A stretch of DNA of 64,000 bases from Caulobacter endophyticus (GCF_029543245.1 NZ_JARQWV010000011.1:1-64000), one strand, 5' to 3'. Positions 25,239 to 36,302 are shown, counted from the first letter of the stretch. Translations and numbers: made by a program. Notes: a model not told the origin generated them from the sequence alone.

Positions 25239-25978
25239 ATCGCCTCCAACCGCATCCGGTAGGCCATCACCGCCGTGTGACCGAGCTTCTCGACCAGGCG
25301 CCAGTTGACGATCGCCCCCACCGGCGCGCCGACGACCGGCAGCAGCTGGGCCAGTTTCGCTAGGTCGATGTGGTCGCGGTACTGCTGCTGGAAGGCCCGC
25401 CAGTCGAAGCCGGAAAGATCGGTCGGATGGGTGCGTGCATCCCAGCCGTCCATGGCCTCGAACACCTTGGCGCGGTGAGCGGAGTCCGAGAAGGCCAGTT
25501 CGAAGATGTGCAGGATGTAGAGCCGCTCGGACAGCTGCGAGCCCTCGTGGCCGAAAGCCGCGGCGATCTCGAACAGCAGCTTGATCTTGAAGCTCATCAG
25601 CAGCGGGAAATCGGCGGCGGCCAGGACGAAGCCCCCTGCCCCGGCGATCCCGCCCTCGGCGGCGGCGGCCTTCTTCCAGTTGTCGATCGCCGTCCGAACG
25701 CGCTCCAGCCGCTCGTCCAGCGTAGCCTGGACCAGCGGCGCCCCGGTGGCGAAGTCCGAACCGGTGAGGATCGCCCGGGTCATGCCCTGCATCGCCGTGG
25801 TGATGGCGGCATGGACCTTTTCCGGAATGATCCGGTTGACCTTCAGCTGGACGGCGCGAGCGGCCATGCCCAGCGCGCCGGGCGGCCTGGTCATCTGCTC
25901 GCGCCAGGCGGCGAGGTCGGCGGTGGCGGCGGTCTGGGCCAGTTTGAAGCTCCGAAAGTGAATCGCGGCGACGTCCAA
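25199..25978 (-). CDS. EcsC family protein
   Basis: This 259-residue protein belongs to the EcsC family, which has no firm biochemical role. Recognisable parts include EKVHAAITTAMQGMTRAILTG near 53-73, a Gly/Ala-rich GGIAGAGGFVLAAADFPLL stretch, and LPVVGAPVGAIVNWRLVEKLG near 222-242. The last 12 residues (PPLPEGEGGAHA) are encoded by the family B repeat, not by the conserved domain. The repeat has therefore probably replaced the original 3' end. It converges with the FrnE-like gene. Confidence 0.85.
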   Translation of the reverse strand: MDVAAIHFRSFKLAQTAATADLAAWREQMTRPPGALGMAARAVQLKVNRIIPEKVHAAITTAMQGMTRAILTGSDFATGAPLVQATLDERLERVRTAIDNWKKAAAAEGGIAGAGGFVLAAADFPLLMSFKIKLLFEIAAAFGHEGSQLSERLYILHIFELAFSDSAHRAKVFEAMDGWDARTHPTDLSGFDWRAFQQQYRDHIDLAKLAQLLPVVGAPVGAIVNWRLVEKLGHTAVMAYRMRLEAIPPLPEGEGGAHA

Positions 25979-26050
25979 GCGTTCGCCGCCGGATCATGCC
26001 GCAGTCGGCGAGACCCTCGAAGTCCCCAGAAGATTAACGCTCAACAGGCC

Positions 26051-26123
26051 GGTGGATCATTTGACCACGGCCGTCCACACCGGCGTCCACACGAGCATCC
26101 ACACCCGCTTCCTGCGTCCACAT
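26051..26123. promoter_or_regulatory. Cluster of DnaA-box-like motifs upstream of hdaA
   Basis: On the minus strand, tgatccacc (26051-26059) is one base from the Caulobacter DnaA box TGATCCACA. On the plus strand, tccaca cores recur in gtccacac (26073-26080 and 26085-26092), atccacac (26097-26104) and gtccacat (26116-26123), with 12, 12 and 19 bases between them. Placement before hdaA suggests control by DnaA. Confidence 0.5.
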
Positions 26124-26228
26124 CTATGGTGGCCTATATCCCCAACACCGCCTGCCCGCCGTCTCGCGGCGCAGCGGCCCGCGGCCTATACCTTGCCTAC
26201 CCATTCACCATGTGACTTCGCGACGACC

Positions 26229-26924
26229 TTGAGCCAGCTGAAATTGCCGTTGGAACGCCTGCCCACCTTCGAGCGGGCCGACTTCGCCGTCTCACCGGCG
26301 AACGAAGACGCCGTGCGCGCCATCGATACGTGGCCGGAATGGCCGAACGGTCGTCTGGCGCTGATCGGCCCGTCGGGCAGCGGCAAGACCCACCTGGCCC
26401 GCGCCTGGGCCGCGGAGGCCGGCGCGGTGATCATCGACGCCACCGATCCTCACCAGGCGCCGCTGAACCTGCCGGCCCTGCGCGGTCGCGCCGTGCTGGT
26501 GGAGAACGCTGACCGCCGCGCCCTGGGCGGCGTGGTGTCGGACGAGGATCTGTTCCACCTCTTGAACATGGCCGGCGTCGACGGCGGCAGCCTGCTGCTG
26601 ACCGCCCAGGCCGCGCCTCTGGAATGGCCGACGATCGTGCCGGACCTGCGCTCGCGCCTGAACGCCATGACCGCCGCCGTCATCGACGAGCCCGACGACG
26701 TGGTGCTGGAGGCCGTGCTGCGCCGCGCCTTCGCCGACCGCCTGATCCGGCCCGCCGACGACGTCTACGCCTATCTGCTGCGTCGCATTCCGCGCAGCGC
26801 GCCGGAAGCCGTGGCCCTGGTGGCGCTGCTCGACGAGGCCGCCTCGGAAGGCAATCGCGGCATCACCCGCGCCTTCGTCGCCCAGGTGCTGGCCTTCGGC
26901 GAGGACGACGCGTTCGAGGACTAG
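26229..26924 (+). CDS. hdaA: HdaA-like regulator of DnaA inactivation
   Basis: Hda proteins bind the sliding clamp and stimulate ATP hydrolysis by DnaA, which stops re-initiation of replication. This 231-residue protein has a clamp-binding motif QLKLPL at the extreme N-terminus (3-8). A DnaA-like AAA+ domain follows with the P-loop GPSGSGKT (47-54) and a shortened Walker B region (AVLVENADR). The sensor-type helices near LRSRLNAM and a C-terminal lid domain complete it. I chose a TTG start at 26229 because it places the clamp motif at the N-terminus as in E. coli Hda; the only in-frame ATG (26052) would add 59 unlikely residues. It precedes ppk, as I recall for C. crescentus. Confidence 0.88.
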   Translation: MSQLKLPLERLPTFERADFAVSPANEDAVRAIDTWPEWPNGRLALIGPSGSGKTHLARAWAAEAGAVIIDATDPHQAPLNLPALRGRAVLVENADRRALGGVVSDEDLFHLLNMAGVDGGSLLLTAQAAPLEWPTIVPDLRSRLNAMTAAVIDEPDDVVLEAVLRRAFADRLIRPADDVYAYLLRRIPRSAPEAVALVALLDEAASEGNRGITRAFVAQVLAFGEDDAFED

Positions 26925-26932
26925 ACAAGACC

Positions 26933-26951
26933 AGCCGAAAGCCCGGCTTTT
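26933..26951 (+). terminator. Small terminator after hdaA
   Basis: A short stem agccg/cggct around a six-base loop is followed by ttttcttg, eight bases past the hdaA stop. It is weak but well placed, separating hdaA from ppk. Confidence 0.45.
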
Positions 26952-27027
26952 CTTGAACAAATCCCTGTTTGTCTTGCGGCTGTCATCGGGCTCGTCCACC
27001 ATGCCGGGCATTGCCCCGGAGTAGACG

Positions 27028-29253
27028 ATGACAGACGCCGCCGCCCTCGCGCCCGCCCTTCACAAGGCGGAGACCGCGCCCGAGGATCGCGCGCGCCTGA
27101 CGCTGGACGAGGATCTGCTGGCCTCGCCCGAGCGGTTCTTCAATCGCGAACTGTCGTGGCTGGCCTTCAACCAGCGCGTGCTCGAGGAAAGCGGCAATCC
27201 GCGCCACCCGCTGCTGGAGCGCCTGCGCTTCCTGTCGATCAGCGCCAATAACCTCGATGAATTCTACATGGTCCGCGTGGCCGGTCTGAAGGGCCAGGTG
27301 CGCGAGGGCGTGCGCGTGGTCAGCCAGGACGGCCTGACGCCGGGCGAGCAGCTGACCCGCATCAACGCCTCGGCTTTCGAGCTGATGAGCGAGCAGCAGA
27401 AGATCTGGCGCGAGGTGCGCGCCGAGCTGTGGGCCGAGGGCCTGAAGCTGCTGGACGCCAAGGACATCGTCGGCGCCGACCGCGAGCGCGCCGAGGAGAT
27501 CTTCAAGTCGCGCATCTTCCCGGTGCTGACGCCGCTGGCGGTCGACCCGGCCCACCCGTTCCCGTTCATCCCGAACCTGGGCTTCTGCCTGGCGCTGAAA
27601 CTGCGCCGGATCGCCGACGACAAGCACCTCTACGCCCTGGCCCCGATCCCCAACCAGGTTCAGCGCTTCTGGGAGATCGCCAGCACCGCCCGCGGCCGCA
27701 AGCGCGAGCGCAAGATCGTGGCGCTGGAAAGCTTCATCATCCTGTTCCTCGACCACCTGTTCCCCGGCTACGAGGTCGAGGGCCGCGGCCTGTTCCGCCT
27801 GATCCGCGACAGCGACCTGGAGATCGAGGAAGAGGCCGAAGATCTGGTGCGCGAGTTCGAGGCGCGCCTGAAGAAGCGCCGCCTCGGCCGCGTGGTGCGG
27901 GTGAAGATCCAGACCACCATGCCCGCCGACCTTCGCGAATTCATCATCGAGGGCCTGCGCGCCGAACCCGAAGACGTGGTGCTGGTCGACGGCAAGCTGG
28001 GTCTGGCCCAGATGAGCGAGTTGATCCCGCCTGATCGCCCGGACCTGAAGTTCAAGCCCTACAACGCCCGCTTCCCCGAACGGGTGCGCGATCACGGCGG
28101 TGACTGCTTCGCGGCAATCCGCGAGAAGGACATCCTCGTCCACCATCCGTTCGAGAGCTTCGACGTGGTGGTGCAGTTCATCCGCCAGGCCGCCCGCGAC
28201 CCGAACGTGCTGGCCATCAAGCAGACGCTGTATCGAACGTCGAAGGACAGCCCGATCGTGGCGGCCCTGATCGAAGCGGCCGACAACGGCAAGAACGTCA
28301 CCGCCCTGGTCGAGATCAAGGCGCGGTTCGACGAGGAAAATAACCTGAAGTGGGCGCGCGACCTCGAACGGGCCGGCGTGCACGTGGTGTTCGGCTTCGT
28401 CGACTGGAAAACCCACGCCAAGCTGTCGGTGGTGGTGCGGCGCGAGGGCGAGGCCCTGCGCACCTACTGCCACTTCGGCACCGGCAACTATCACCCGCAG
28501 ACGGCGCGGGTTTACACCGACCTTTCCCTGTTCACCTGCGACCCGGCCATGGGCCGCGACGGCGGCAAGCTGTTCAACTTCATCACCGGCTACGCCCAGC
28601 CCGGCGCGCTGGAGAAGCTGTCGTTCTCGCCCCAGACGCTGAAGCCCGACCTGCTGGCCATGATCGCCGCCGAGGCCGCCAACGCCCGCGCCGGCAAGCC
28701 GGCCGGCATCTGGGCCAAGATGAACGCCGTGGTCGACCCGCAGATCATCGACGCCCTCTACGCCGCCAGCCAGGACGGCGTGCAGATCGATCTCGTGGTG
28801 CGGGGCATCTGCTGCCTGCGCCCGGGCATTCCGGGCCTGTCGGAGAACATCCGGGTCAAGTCGATCGTCGGCCGCTTTCTGGAACACGCCCGCGTCGTGG
28901 CCTTCGCCAACGGGGCCGACATGCCCAGCGCCCAGACCCGCGCCTTCATCAGCTCGGCCGACTGGATGCCCCGCAACCTAGACCGCCGGGTGGAAAGCCT
29001 AGTGCCGATCGAGAACCCGACCGTGCACCAGCAGGTGCTGAGCCAGATCATGGTCGCCAACCTCAACGACGAGGCCCAGAGCTGGCGCCTCGACAGCGAG
29101 GGCCACTACGCTCGCGATCCGGCCTGGGACAGCAAGGGGGCGTTCTCGGCCCACGAGTACTTCATGACCAATCCCAGCCTGTCGGGCCGCGGCCATCACG
29201 TGCAGGACCTGCCGCGCGCCTTCGATCACGTCGGCCCCAAGCGCAAGCGCTGA
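27028..29253 (+). CDS. ppk: Polyphosphate kinase 1
   Basis: PPK1 makes inorganic polyphosphate from the terminal phosphate of ATP. The 741-residue protein shows the family's four-domain layout. The N-domain begins [20 protein letters not shown] central region has [16 protein letters not shown] and the catalytic histidine in WKTHAKL (His463). The segments [20 protein letters not shown] and [18 protein letters not shown] lie in the catalytic core, and [11 protein letters not shown] holds the second conserved His. The ATG at 27028 is clear. It is followed after 83 bases by ppx on the same strand, a common pairing. Confidence 0.97.
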   Translation: MTDAAALAPALHKAETAPEDRARLTLDEDLLASPERFFNRELSWLAFNQRVLEESGNPRHPLLERLRFLSISANNLDEFYMVRVAGLKGQVREGVRVVSQDGLTPGEQLTRINASAFELMSEQQKIWREVRAELWAEGLKLLDAKDIVGADRERAEEIFKSRIFPVLTPLAVDPAHPFPFIPNLGFCLALKLRRIADDKHLYALAPIPNQVQRFWEIASTARGRKRERKIVALESFIILFLDHLFPGYEVEGRGLFRLIRDSDLEIEEEAEDLVREFEARLKKRRLGRVVRVKIQTTMPADLREFIIEGLRAEPEDVVLVDGKLGLAQMSELIPPDRPDLKFKPYNARFPERVRDHGGDCFAAIREKDILVHHPFESFDVVVQFIRQAARDPNVLAIKQTLYRTSKDSPIVAALIEAADNGKNVTALVEIKARFDEENNLKWARDLERAGVHVVFGFVDWKTHAKLSVVVRREGEALRTYCHFGTGNYHPQTARVYTDLSLFTCDPAMGRDGGKLFNFITGYAQPGALEKLSFSPQTLKPDLLAMIAAEAANARAGKPAGIWAKMNAVVDPQIIDALYAASQDGVQIDLVVRGICCLRPGIPGLSENIRVKSIVGRFLEHARVVAFANGADMPSAQTRAFISSADWMPRNLDRRVESLVPIENPTVHQQVLSQIMVANLNDEAQSWRLDSEGHYARDPAWDSKGAFSAHEYFMTNPSLSGRGHHVQDLPRAFDHVGPKRKR

Positions 29254-29336
29254 AAAACTGGGGAGCGACGGCTTTCGTGACAGTTTCGTCCAAGGCCGCT
29301 GCTTCCCCTGCGCGACGAATGCGTTAAACCAGCCTC

Positions 29337-30824
29337 ATGCCTCTCTCGGCGCCGCGCGACGCGGCCGTGATCGATATCGGCTCCAACTCGGTCCGCCTGG
29401 TGGTGTACCGGCTGGAAGGTCGCGCCATCTGGACCGTCTTCAACGAGAAGGTGCTGGCCGGCCTTGGCCGTGAGCTCGGCTCCAAAGGCCGCCTGGCGCC
29501 TGACGGCGTCACCCAGACCCTGGCGGCGCTGAAGCGCTTCAAGGCGGTGCTGGAGGCCGTGCAGCCGGCCGAGACCTTCGTCGCCGCCACCGCCGCCGTG
29601 CGCGAGGCCTCCGACGGCCCCGCCTTCGTCAAGCGCGTCGCCGAAGAGACCGGCCTGACCATCCGCGTGCTCTCCGGCGAGGAAGAGGCCCGCTACGCCG
29701 CGCTCGGCGTGCTGGCCGGCGCTCCCGACGCCACCGGCGTGGTCGGCGACCTGGGCGGCGCCAGCCTGGAACTGGTTCGATTGGAGCCGACCGGCGCCGG
29801 CCAGGGCGTGACCCTGCCGCTGGGTCCGTTCAGCCTGGGCCTGACAGAGGGCTTCGACGCCGAGCGCGTGCGGCGCCTGGCCGCCCAGCGCCTGGCGCCG
29901 GTGGCCGAGGTGTTCAAGGCCGACGCCTTCCACGCCGTGGGCGGCGCCTGGCGCAACCTGGCTTTGCTGCACATGCGGCTGTCGGGCTACCCGCTTCAGG
30001 TGGTGCACCAGTACGAGATCGGCCGCAGCGAGGCCCTGGAGGCCGCGCGCCTGGTCTCGCACCAGTCCAGAAGTTCGCTCGAGCGCATCGAGGGCATGTC
30101 CAGGAAGCGCATCGAGACCCTGCCCTACGCCGCCGAGGTGCTGGAGAGCCTGATCGAGCGCCTGGACCTCAAGCGCATCGAGATCTCGGCCTTCGGCGTT
30201 CGCGAGGGCCTGCTTTTCGAAGCCATGGCGCCGCGCGTGCGGGGCCTGGATCCGCTGATCGAAGGCTGCGCCTCGCTGACCGCCCGCCAGGGCGTGGCCG
30301 ACGATCTGGGCGTGGCCTTGCAGGCCTGGCTGGAGCCGGCCTTCGCCAAGCTGGAGCCCCTGTTCGACGGCCGCGACGCGGTGCTGACGGCCGCGGCCTG
30401 CCGCCTGGCCGACCTGGGTGCGCGCCTGCATCCGGACCATCGCGCCGACCTCGTCTTCGAGCAGGTGCTGCGCGCGCCGATCGCCGGCCAGACCCATGTG
30501 GAGCGCGCCTTCCTGGCCGCCGCCGCCTTCGCGCGCCATTCGACGCCGTTCAATCCGCCGGAGATGCAGGTCCTGGAGCGCTTGCTGACCCCGGCCCGCC
30601 TCAAGCGCGCCCGGGCCCTGGGCGCGGCGATCCGACTGGGCTGCGACCTGTCGGGGCGTAGCCCGGCCCTGCTGTCACGTTCGCGGCTGGCGATCGAAAA
30701 GGCCGACGTCCAGCTGTCGGCCGAGCCGGGCTATGCGGCCCTGCTGCTGGGCGAACAGACCGCCAAACGAGCCGGCTCTCTGGCTCAGGTTCTGGGCCTG
30801 AAACTGAAGGTCCTGCCGCTCTAG
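29337..30824 (+). CDS. ppx: Exopolyphosphatase / pppGpp phosphatase family
   Basis: Ppx removes phosphate from polyphosphate ends, and related GppA enzymes cut pppGpp. The 495-residue protein has the ASKHA fold signatures DIGSNSVRLVVY at 13-24 and GDLGGASLELV near 138-148, with an acidic GEEEARYAALG loop. The C-terminal HD-like helical region (about 310-495) is present, as in the longer Ppx proteins. It lies directly after ppk, so exopolyphosphatase is the better guess, and it is probably cotranscribed. Confidence 0.94.
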   Translation: MPLSAPRDAAVIDIGSNSVRLVVYRLEGRAIWTVFNEKVLAGLGRELGSKGRLAPDGVTQTLAALKRFKAVLEAVQPAETFVAATAAVREASDGPAFVKRVAEETGLTIRVLSGEEEARYAALGVLAGAPDATGVVGDLGGASLELVRLEPTGAGQGVTLPLGPFSLGLTEGFDAERVRRLAAQRLAPVAEVFKADAFHAVGGAWRNLALLHMRLSGYPLQVVHQYEIGRSEALEAARLVSHQSRSSLERIEGMSRKRIETLPYAAEVLESLIERLDLKRIEISAFGVREGLLFEAMAPRVRGLDPLIEGCASLTARQGVADDLGVALQAWLEPAFAKLEPLFDGRDAVLTAAACRLADLGARLHPDHRADLVFEQVLRAPIAGQTHVERAFLAAAAFARHSTPFNPPEMQVLERLLTPARLKRARALGAAIRLGCDLSGRSPALLSRSRLAIEKADVQLSAEPGYAALLLGEQTAKRAGSLAQVLGLKLKVLPL

Positions 30825-30923
30825 GCCGCGACAGCGAGCCGCAGGCGAACGCCGTTCTTTCAGCATGGTTTGTTAGCCACGCCAAGCCGAAGCTTTCCCC
30901 CTCAGCACGGGGAGAAAACCGAC

Positions 30924-31196
30924 ATGCAGAAGCAGGTCGCCTACGACGTTCACGATAGCATCGAAGCGGCTCGGCAACCGCCGGCGACACCCGAAGTGGT
31001 TCGGTTGGCAGGCGCTTGCGCGACCCCCGTGGACAGCCCCGCCAGGCAGTTACAGCGCGAGGTCGCAGCCGCCTTCGGTGCGAAGCGTGGGTGGTCGGTA
31101 CGGCGGACGGTCGTGCTTGGCGCGGCCTATCACGGCGTGGTCCTGTCGGCCCTGCTCATGGCGGCCATCGAGACCTTCAGCCACATCACCAGCTAG
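30924..31196 (+). CDS. Small membrane-anchored protein, unknown
   Basis: This 90-residue protein has a hydrophilic first part (MQKQVAYDVHDSIEAARQPP, then a Pro-rich segment). A single C-terminal membrane helix (about 64-83, VLGAAYHGVVLSALLMAAIE) ends close to the C-terminus, which suggests a tail-anchored inner membrane protein. The ATG at 30924 follows ggggagaaaaccgac, a good ribosome site. I recognise no family. Its TAG stop lies within a CTAG that also encodes the stop of the convergent kinase gene. Confidence 0.65.
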   Translation: MQKQVAYDVHDSIEAARQPPATPEVVRLAGACATPVDSPARQLQREVAAAFGAKRGWSVRRTVVLGAAYHGVVLSALLMAAIETFSHITS

Positions 31197-32944
31197 GCGG
31201 TTTCCTCGCCGCCCAGCACGCGCACCAGCACGGTGTAGAGCGCGGTCACCTCGAACGGTTTTTCGACGAAGTCCTGCATGCCGGCTGCGCGGCAGGCGGC
31301 GATGTCGCCCTCGGCCACCGCGCCGGTGACGGCGATCACCGGCGTGGCCTGGTTCAGGCCCTCGGCGCGCAGGCGGCGCGTGGTGTCCAGGCCGTCGAGT
31401 CCGGGCATGTTGACGTCCATCAGTATGGCGTCGAAGCGGGTCTCGCCGGCGAGTTGCAGCGCCGTCTCACCGTCGGCGGCCAGGGCGACCTCCAGCCCGA
31501 AGGCTTCCAGCACCTGGGCCAGCGTGCGGCGGTTGATCTCGTGGTCGTCGACGACCAGCACCGTCGGCATGTCGGAAAAGCCCTCGGCTGACGCGTCCAG
31601 CGGTTCCGGCGCCGGCGGCTCCTCGCCGACCGGGGCCGGCAAGGTCAGCACGAAGCGAGCCCCAGATCCCTCGGCCGAGACCGCGGTCAGGTCGCCGCCC
31701 ATCAGGCGGGACAGATCACGGCTGATGGCCAGGCCAAGCCCCGTGCCGCCGAAGGTCCGGGCGGTGTCGGCGCCCAACTGGTCATAGGCCGTGAACAGGC
31801 GCGCCATCTGCTCGGGACCCAGACCCGGACCGGTGTCGGTCACCGCCAGGTTCAGCAGTAGGCCGCCTTCGGTGCGCGGCTCCATGGCCAGTTCTACGCA
31901 GACCCGGCCCTCGGGCGTGAACTTGATGGCGTTGGAGAGCAGGTTGTTGAGCACCTGGCGCAGACGCACCGGGTCGCCCTTGATCCATCTGGGCAGATGA
32001 CGCCCACCCTTGAAGCGTAAGGCCAGGCCCTTGTCGCGCGCCTCGGCCCGCCAGAAGCGCAGGGTGTCGCAGATCAAGGTCCGCGGCGCGAAATCGATCG
32101 ACTCCACCGTCATCCGCCCGGCCTCGATCTTGGACAGGTCGAGAAGGTCGTTGAGCAGCGCCCGCATCATCACGCCCGCGTCAGCGATCAGCTCGGCCTT
32201 GCCCTTGGCCTGGCCGCGCGAACCACGGGCGATTTCGCCGGCGCCGGCCAGTATCGCGCTGAGCGGCGTGCGCAGCTCATGGCTGACCATGGCGACGAAG
32301 GCGCTCTTGGCGGCGTCGGCCGCCACGGCCTGCTCGCGACGGATCTCGGCGGCGGCGCGGGCCTCACGCTCGGCCAGCAGGGTCTGGCGCGACCAGCCGA
32401 AGACGAGCGAGGTCACCAGCACCATCAGCCCGCTTCCGATCAGGAAGGCCTTCACGCCGACGTCTTCGTGGTTGCCGGCCAGGATCGGCGCGGCGAACAG
32501 ATAGCTCAGATGCGGCGTGGCGGTGACCGCGAAGGCCAGGCGCGAGCCCTTAGCGCCCATCAGGGCGGTCATGACCGATCCGGCCAGCAGCAGCGCCCCG
32601 CCCGCCGCGCCGGCCGGCAGGCCAGTCCGCCAGAGCGGCACCGCCAGCCAGCCAAAGGCGACGGCCAGCAGGAAGTCGGCGCCCAGGCAAGCAAAAATCC
32701 AGCGGCGCTGATTTCCCTCGAAAGCGCGCAGGGCCAGGGCCTGAAGCCCTTGCGCCGCAAGGCAGGCGAACGCCCACGGCAGCATGAAGGAAAATCGCGG
32801 GGCCAGGCCGATCGCCGCGCAAACCATCGCGATGACGAAGAGACGCAGCGGAATCTGCTGCCGCAGGGCCTTGGCGGGCCTCACATAACTACGCGCGGCC
32901 CTGACCAGCCACGGTTCCTGTTCCGCGTACGCCAACTCGACCAA
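31193..32944 (-). CDS. Hybrid sensor histidine kinase
   Basis: This 583-residue membrane-bound two-component kinase has about six N-terminal membrane helices (about 30-185) with no large external domain. A short linker leads to a HisKA domain with the phosphate-accepting His222 (SHELRTPLSAIL). An HATPase domain follows, with N-box LNNLLSNAIKFTPEG, G1 TDTGPGLGP and G2 TFGGTGLGL. The C-terminal receiver has Asp510 in ILMDVNMPGLDG. No response regulator or phosphotransfer gene lies beside it, so its output partner is unknown. It shares the stop tetranucleotide CTAG with the gene at 30924. Confidence 0.94.
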   Translation of the reverse strand: MVELAYAEQEPWLVRAARSYVRPAKALRQQIPLRLFVIAMVCAAIGLAPRFSFMLPWAFACLAAQGLQALALRAFEGNQRRWIFACLGADFLLAVAFGWLAVPLWRTGLPAGAAGGALLLAGSVMTALMGAKGSRLAFAVTATPHLSYLFAAPILAGNHEDVGVKAFLIGSGLMVLVTSLVFGWSRQTLLAEREARAAAEIRREQAVAADAAKSAFVAMVSHELRTPLSAILAGAGEIARGSRGQAKGKAELIADAGVMMRALLNDLLDLSKIEAGRMTVESIDFAPRTLICDTLRFWRAEARDKGLALRFKGGRHLPRWIKGDPVRLRQVLNNLLSNAIKFTPEGRVCVELAMEPRTEGGLLLNLAVTDTGPGLGPEQMARLFTAYDQLGADTARTFGGTGLGLAISRDLSRLMGGDLTAVSAEGSGARFVLTLPAPVGEEPPAPEPLDASAEGFSDMPTVLVVDDHEINRRTLAQVLEAFGLEVALAADGETALQLAGETRFDAILMDVNMPGLDGLDTTRRLRAEGLNQATPVIAVTGAVAEGDIAACRAAGMQDFVEKPFEVTALYTVLVRVLGGEETA

Positions 32945-33144
32945 GTTCCCCAGTCTTCGGCCGTCCCCACAGCCGATTACCCCCGCGACGCTTATAGCGC
33001 CCGGAGATCAACAATCGTTTTTCAAAGCATGTCGACCATAAGGCAGCTGTGCCGTCTTGCACAAAGACAGCCGCTGCACTTCACGCCGGATGGCGGACGG
33101 CGCAACCCTTTTGAGTCGCGCCGCCGACTGAAATCGCACCGAGG

Positions 33145-34314
33145 TCAGGCCGAACGCGGGGTCCGGCGGACTTCGACGACGCGGACCTTGATCCCGTCGA
33201 GCACCAGGGCCAGTTCGCCCCGCTTGATCTTCAGGGCGTCGCTGCCGAAGGCCTCGCGACGCCAGCCCTGGAGGGCCGGGGTGTCGGCTTCGTCGTCGGC
33301 CGCGATCTTCTCGAGATCCGAAACGGTGGCGATCAGCTTGGAGGCCACGCCGGCTTCCTCGGCGCGAGCCTTGAGCAGCACCTTCAGCAGCTCGACCACG
33401 GCGCCGGCCGAGGGCGGCGGCGGCGGACCGGGCTTGTCGACCACGGGGGCGTAGCCCTCGGGATCGGCCAGGGCGGCCTTGATCGCGGCGATCAGGTCGG
33501 GGCCGAACTTGCTGCCGCCGAAGCCCTTGGGCACGCCGCGCAGGGTATTGAGCCCCTCCAGCGAGGTCGGGGCCTGGGTGGCCAGCTCGTCGATGGCCTC
33601 GTCCTTGAGGATGCGGCCGCGCGGCTGATCACGCTGCTGGGCGGTGCGCTCGCGCCAGGCCGAGACCGACTTGAAGACGGCCAGGTACTTGGCTTGCGTC
33701 TTGCGCGGACGCAGGCGGCGCCAGGCCTTCTCGGGGTCGACATCGTAGGCGGCCGGATCGCTCAGGGCCTTCATCTCCTCCTCGACCCAGGCCAGGCGGC
33801 CTGATTCCTGGAGGCGATCGCGCAGCACCGGGAACAGGCGCGCCAGGTGCGTCACGTCGGCCAGGGCGTAGGCCAGCTGGGCGTCGGTCAGCGGACGGCG
33901 CGCCCAGTCGGTGAAGCGGCTCGACTTGTCGATCTCGATCTTCAGCATCTGGCGCACGAGGGCGTCATAGGCGATCTGCTCGCCGAAACCCGCGGCCATG
34001 CCGGCCACCTGGGTATCGAACAGAGGCGTGGGCATCGCCTTCAGATTATTGAAGATCTCGACGTCCTGACGGGCGGCGTGGAACACCTTCAAGAGGGTCT
34101 CGTCGCGCATCAGTTCGAGCAGCGGCTCGAGGTCGAGGCCCTCGGCCAGCGGGTCGATCACCGCGTCGGAAACGGGCGAAGCAACCTGAATCAGGCAGAG
34201 CTTGGGCCAATAGGTGGTCTCGCGCATGAACTCGGTGTCCACGGCGATGAAGGGCTGCCCCTTCAAACCATTACAGAACTCCGCCAGCTCGGCGGTGGTG
34301 GTGATCGGCGTCAT
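33145..34314 (-). CDS. rnd: Ribonuclease D
   Basis: RNase D trims the 3' ends of tRNA and other small RNAs. The 389-residue protein has the DEDDy exonuclease residues: Asp26 and Glu28 in AVDTEFMRE, an Asp in [10 protein letters not shown], and the Tyr/Asp pair in [10 protein letters not shown]. An HRDC domain follows (about 205-290, [21 protein letters not shown]) with a second C-terminal HRDC-like region. The length matches E. coli Rnd (375). It is divergent from purM, with about 110 bases between the starts. Confidence 0.95.
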   Translation of the reverse strand: MTPITTTAELAEFCNGLKGQPFIAVDTEFMRETTYWPKLCLIQVASPVSDAVIDPLAEGLDLEPLLELMRDETLLKVFHAARQDVEIFNNLKAMPTPLFDTQVAGMAAGFGEQIAYDALVRQMLKIEIDKSSRFTDWARRPLTDAQLAYALADVTHLARLFPVLRDRLQESGRLAWVEEEMKALSDPAAYDVDPEKAWRRLRPRKTQAKYLAVFKSVSAWRERTAQQRDQPRGRILKDEAIDELATQAPTSLEGLNTLRGVPKGFGGSKFGPDLIAAIKAALADPEGYAPVVDKPGPPPPPSAGAVVELLKVLLKARAEEAGVASKLIATVSDLEKIAADDEADTPALQGWRREAFGSDALKIKRGELALVLDGIKVRVVEVRRTPRSA

Positions 34315-34427
34315 CGGCTGCTAATAGCCTCGCGCACCCCCGAGTCTGCAAGCGTCAAGCGTTGCGGAGCAGCCACTTTTCTGTCCCAAAGCGCCGAACA
34401 AGGGTCGCCGAGGGCCTGGAACCACAG

Positions 34428-35476
<1,049 letters not shown>

Positions 35477-35477
<1 letters not shown>

Positions 35478-36058
35478 TGTCGGCCAAGACCAAGGTCGCC
35501 GCCCTGATCTCGGGCCGGGGCTCCAACATGGAAGCCCTGGTCCGCGCCGCCCAGGCCCCGGACTGCCCGTTCGAGATCGCTCTGGTGCTGGCCAACAAGG
35601 CCGACGCCGGCGGTCTCGCCACGGCCCAGGCCGCCGGGATCGAGGCGCTTTGCGTCGAGAGCAAGCCCTTCGGCAAGGACCGCGAGGCCCATGAACGCGC
35701 GGTCGACAGCGCCTTACGTGAGCGCGGGATCGAGGTCATCGCCCTGGCCGGCTACATGCGGATCCTGACGCCGTTCCTGGTCGACGCCTGGGAAGGCCGC
35801 ATGCTGAACATCCACCCTTCCCTGCTGCCCAAATATCCAGGCCTCGACACCCACGCCCGCGCCATCGCCGCAGGCGAGGCCGAGGCCGGCTGCACCGTGC
35901 ACCTGGTCACGGCCGGCGTCGACGAGGGCCCGATCCTGGGCCAGGCCCGGGTGGCCATCGAGACCGGCGACGACGATCACGCCCTGGCCGCAAGGGTGCT
36001 GGTGGAAGAGCACAAGCTCTATCCGGCGGTGCTGGCGGAGTTTGTGCAGGGGCTTTAA
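35477..36058 (+). CDS. purN: Phosphoribosylglycinamide formyltransferase
   Basis: PurN transfers a formyl group from 10-formyl-THF to GAR in purine synthesis. The 193-residue protein begins VAALISGRGSNMEALV, the phosphate-binding loop. It carries AGYMRILTPFLV and the catalytic NIHPSLLPKYPG, with Asn and His. The following GCTVHLVTAGVDEGPILGQ contains the catalytic Asp. It is coupled to purM. Confidence 0.97.
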
Positions 36059-36092
36059 AGGGCCCCAACTCTTGCCCTTCCACTTCTTTGCT

Positions 36093-36225
36093 TTCCTCGC
36101 CCTTGTGGCGAGGACCCATGTGTCCGAATGCTCAGTTGCTTCGGGACAGGCGCTGACCGCCCAGTTCCATCCTCCAATTTTTGAGAACGCTCCACCATGG
36201 ATCCTCGCCACAAGGGCGAGGAAAG
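36093..36225. repeat. Family A paired-hairpin repeat, copy 2
   Basis: Both arms are near perfect: cctcgcccttgtggcgagg on the left and cctcgccacaagggcgagg on the right, exact inverted copies. Next to them lie gacccatg and ccatggat. The inner inverted pair seen in copies 1 and 4 is decayed. It sits 78 bases upstream of the GIY-YIG gene, in the same orientation as copy 3 on the other side. Confidence 0.85.
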
Positions 36226-36302
36226 CGGTTGAGAGCTAAGCGAGACGAAAACACCGGCTTTTCCGCTGGCCTTCTTTTCGGCCACTGCTCCACGCTCCCC
36301 GC

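Noticed and set aside
26052-26228. N-terminal extension of hdaA from the ATG at 26052
   Set aside because: The extension is His/Thr/Pro-rich, covers the DnaA-box-like motifs, and would bury the clamp-binding motif that sits at the N-terminus in Hda proteins.
31193-32944. Two-gene split of the hybrid kinase
   Set aside because: The frame is continuous with HisKA, HATPase and receiver domains in one chain.
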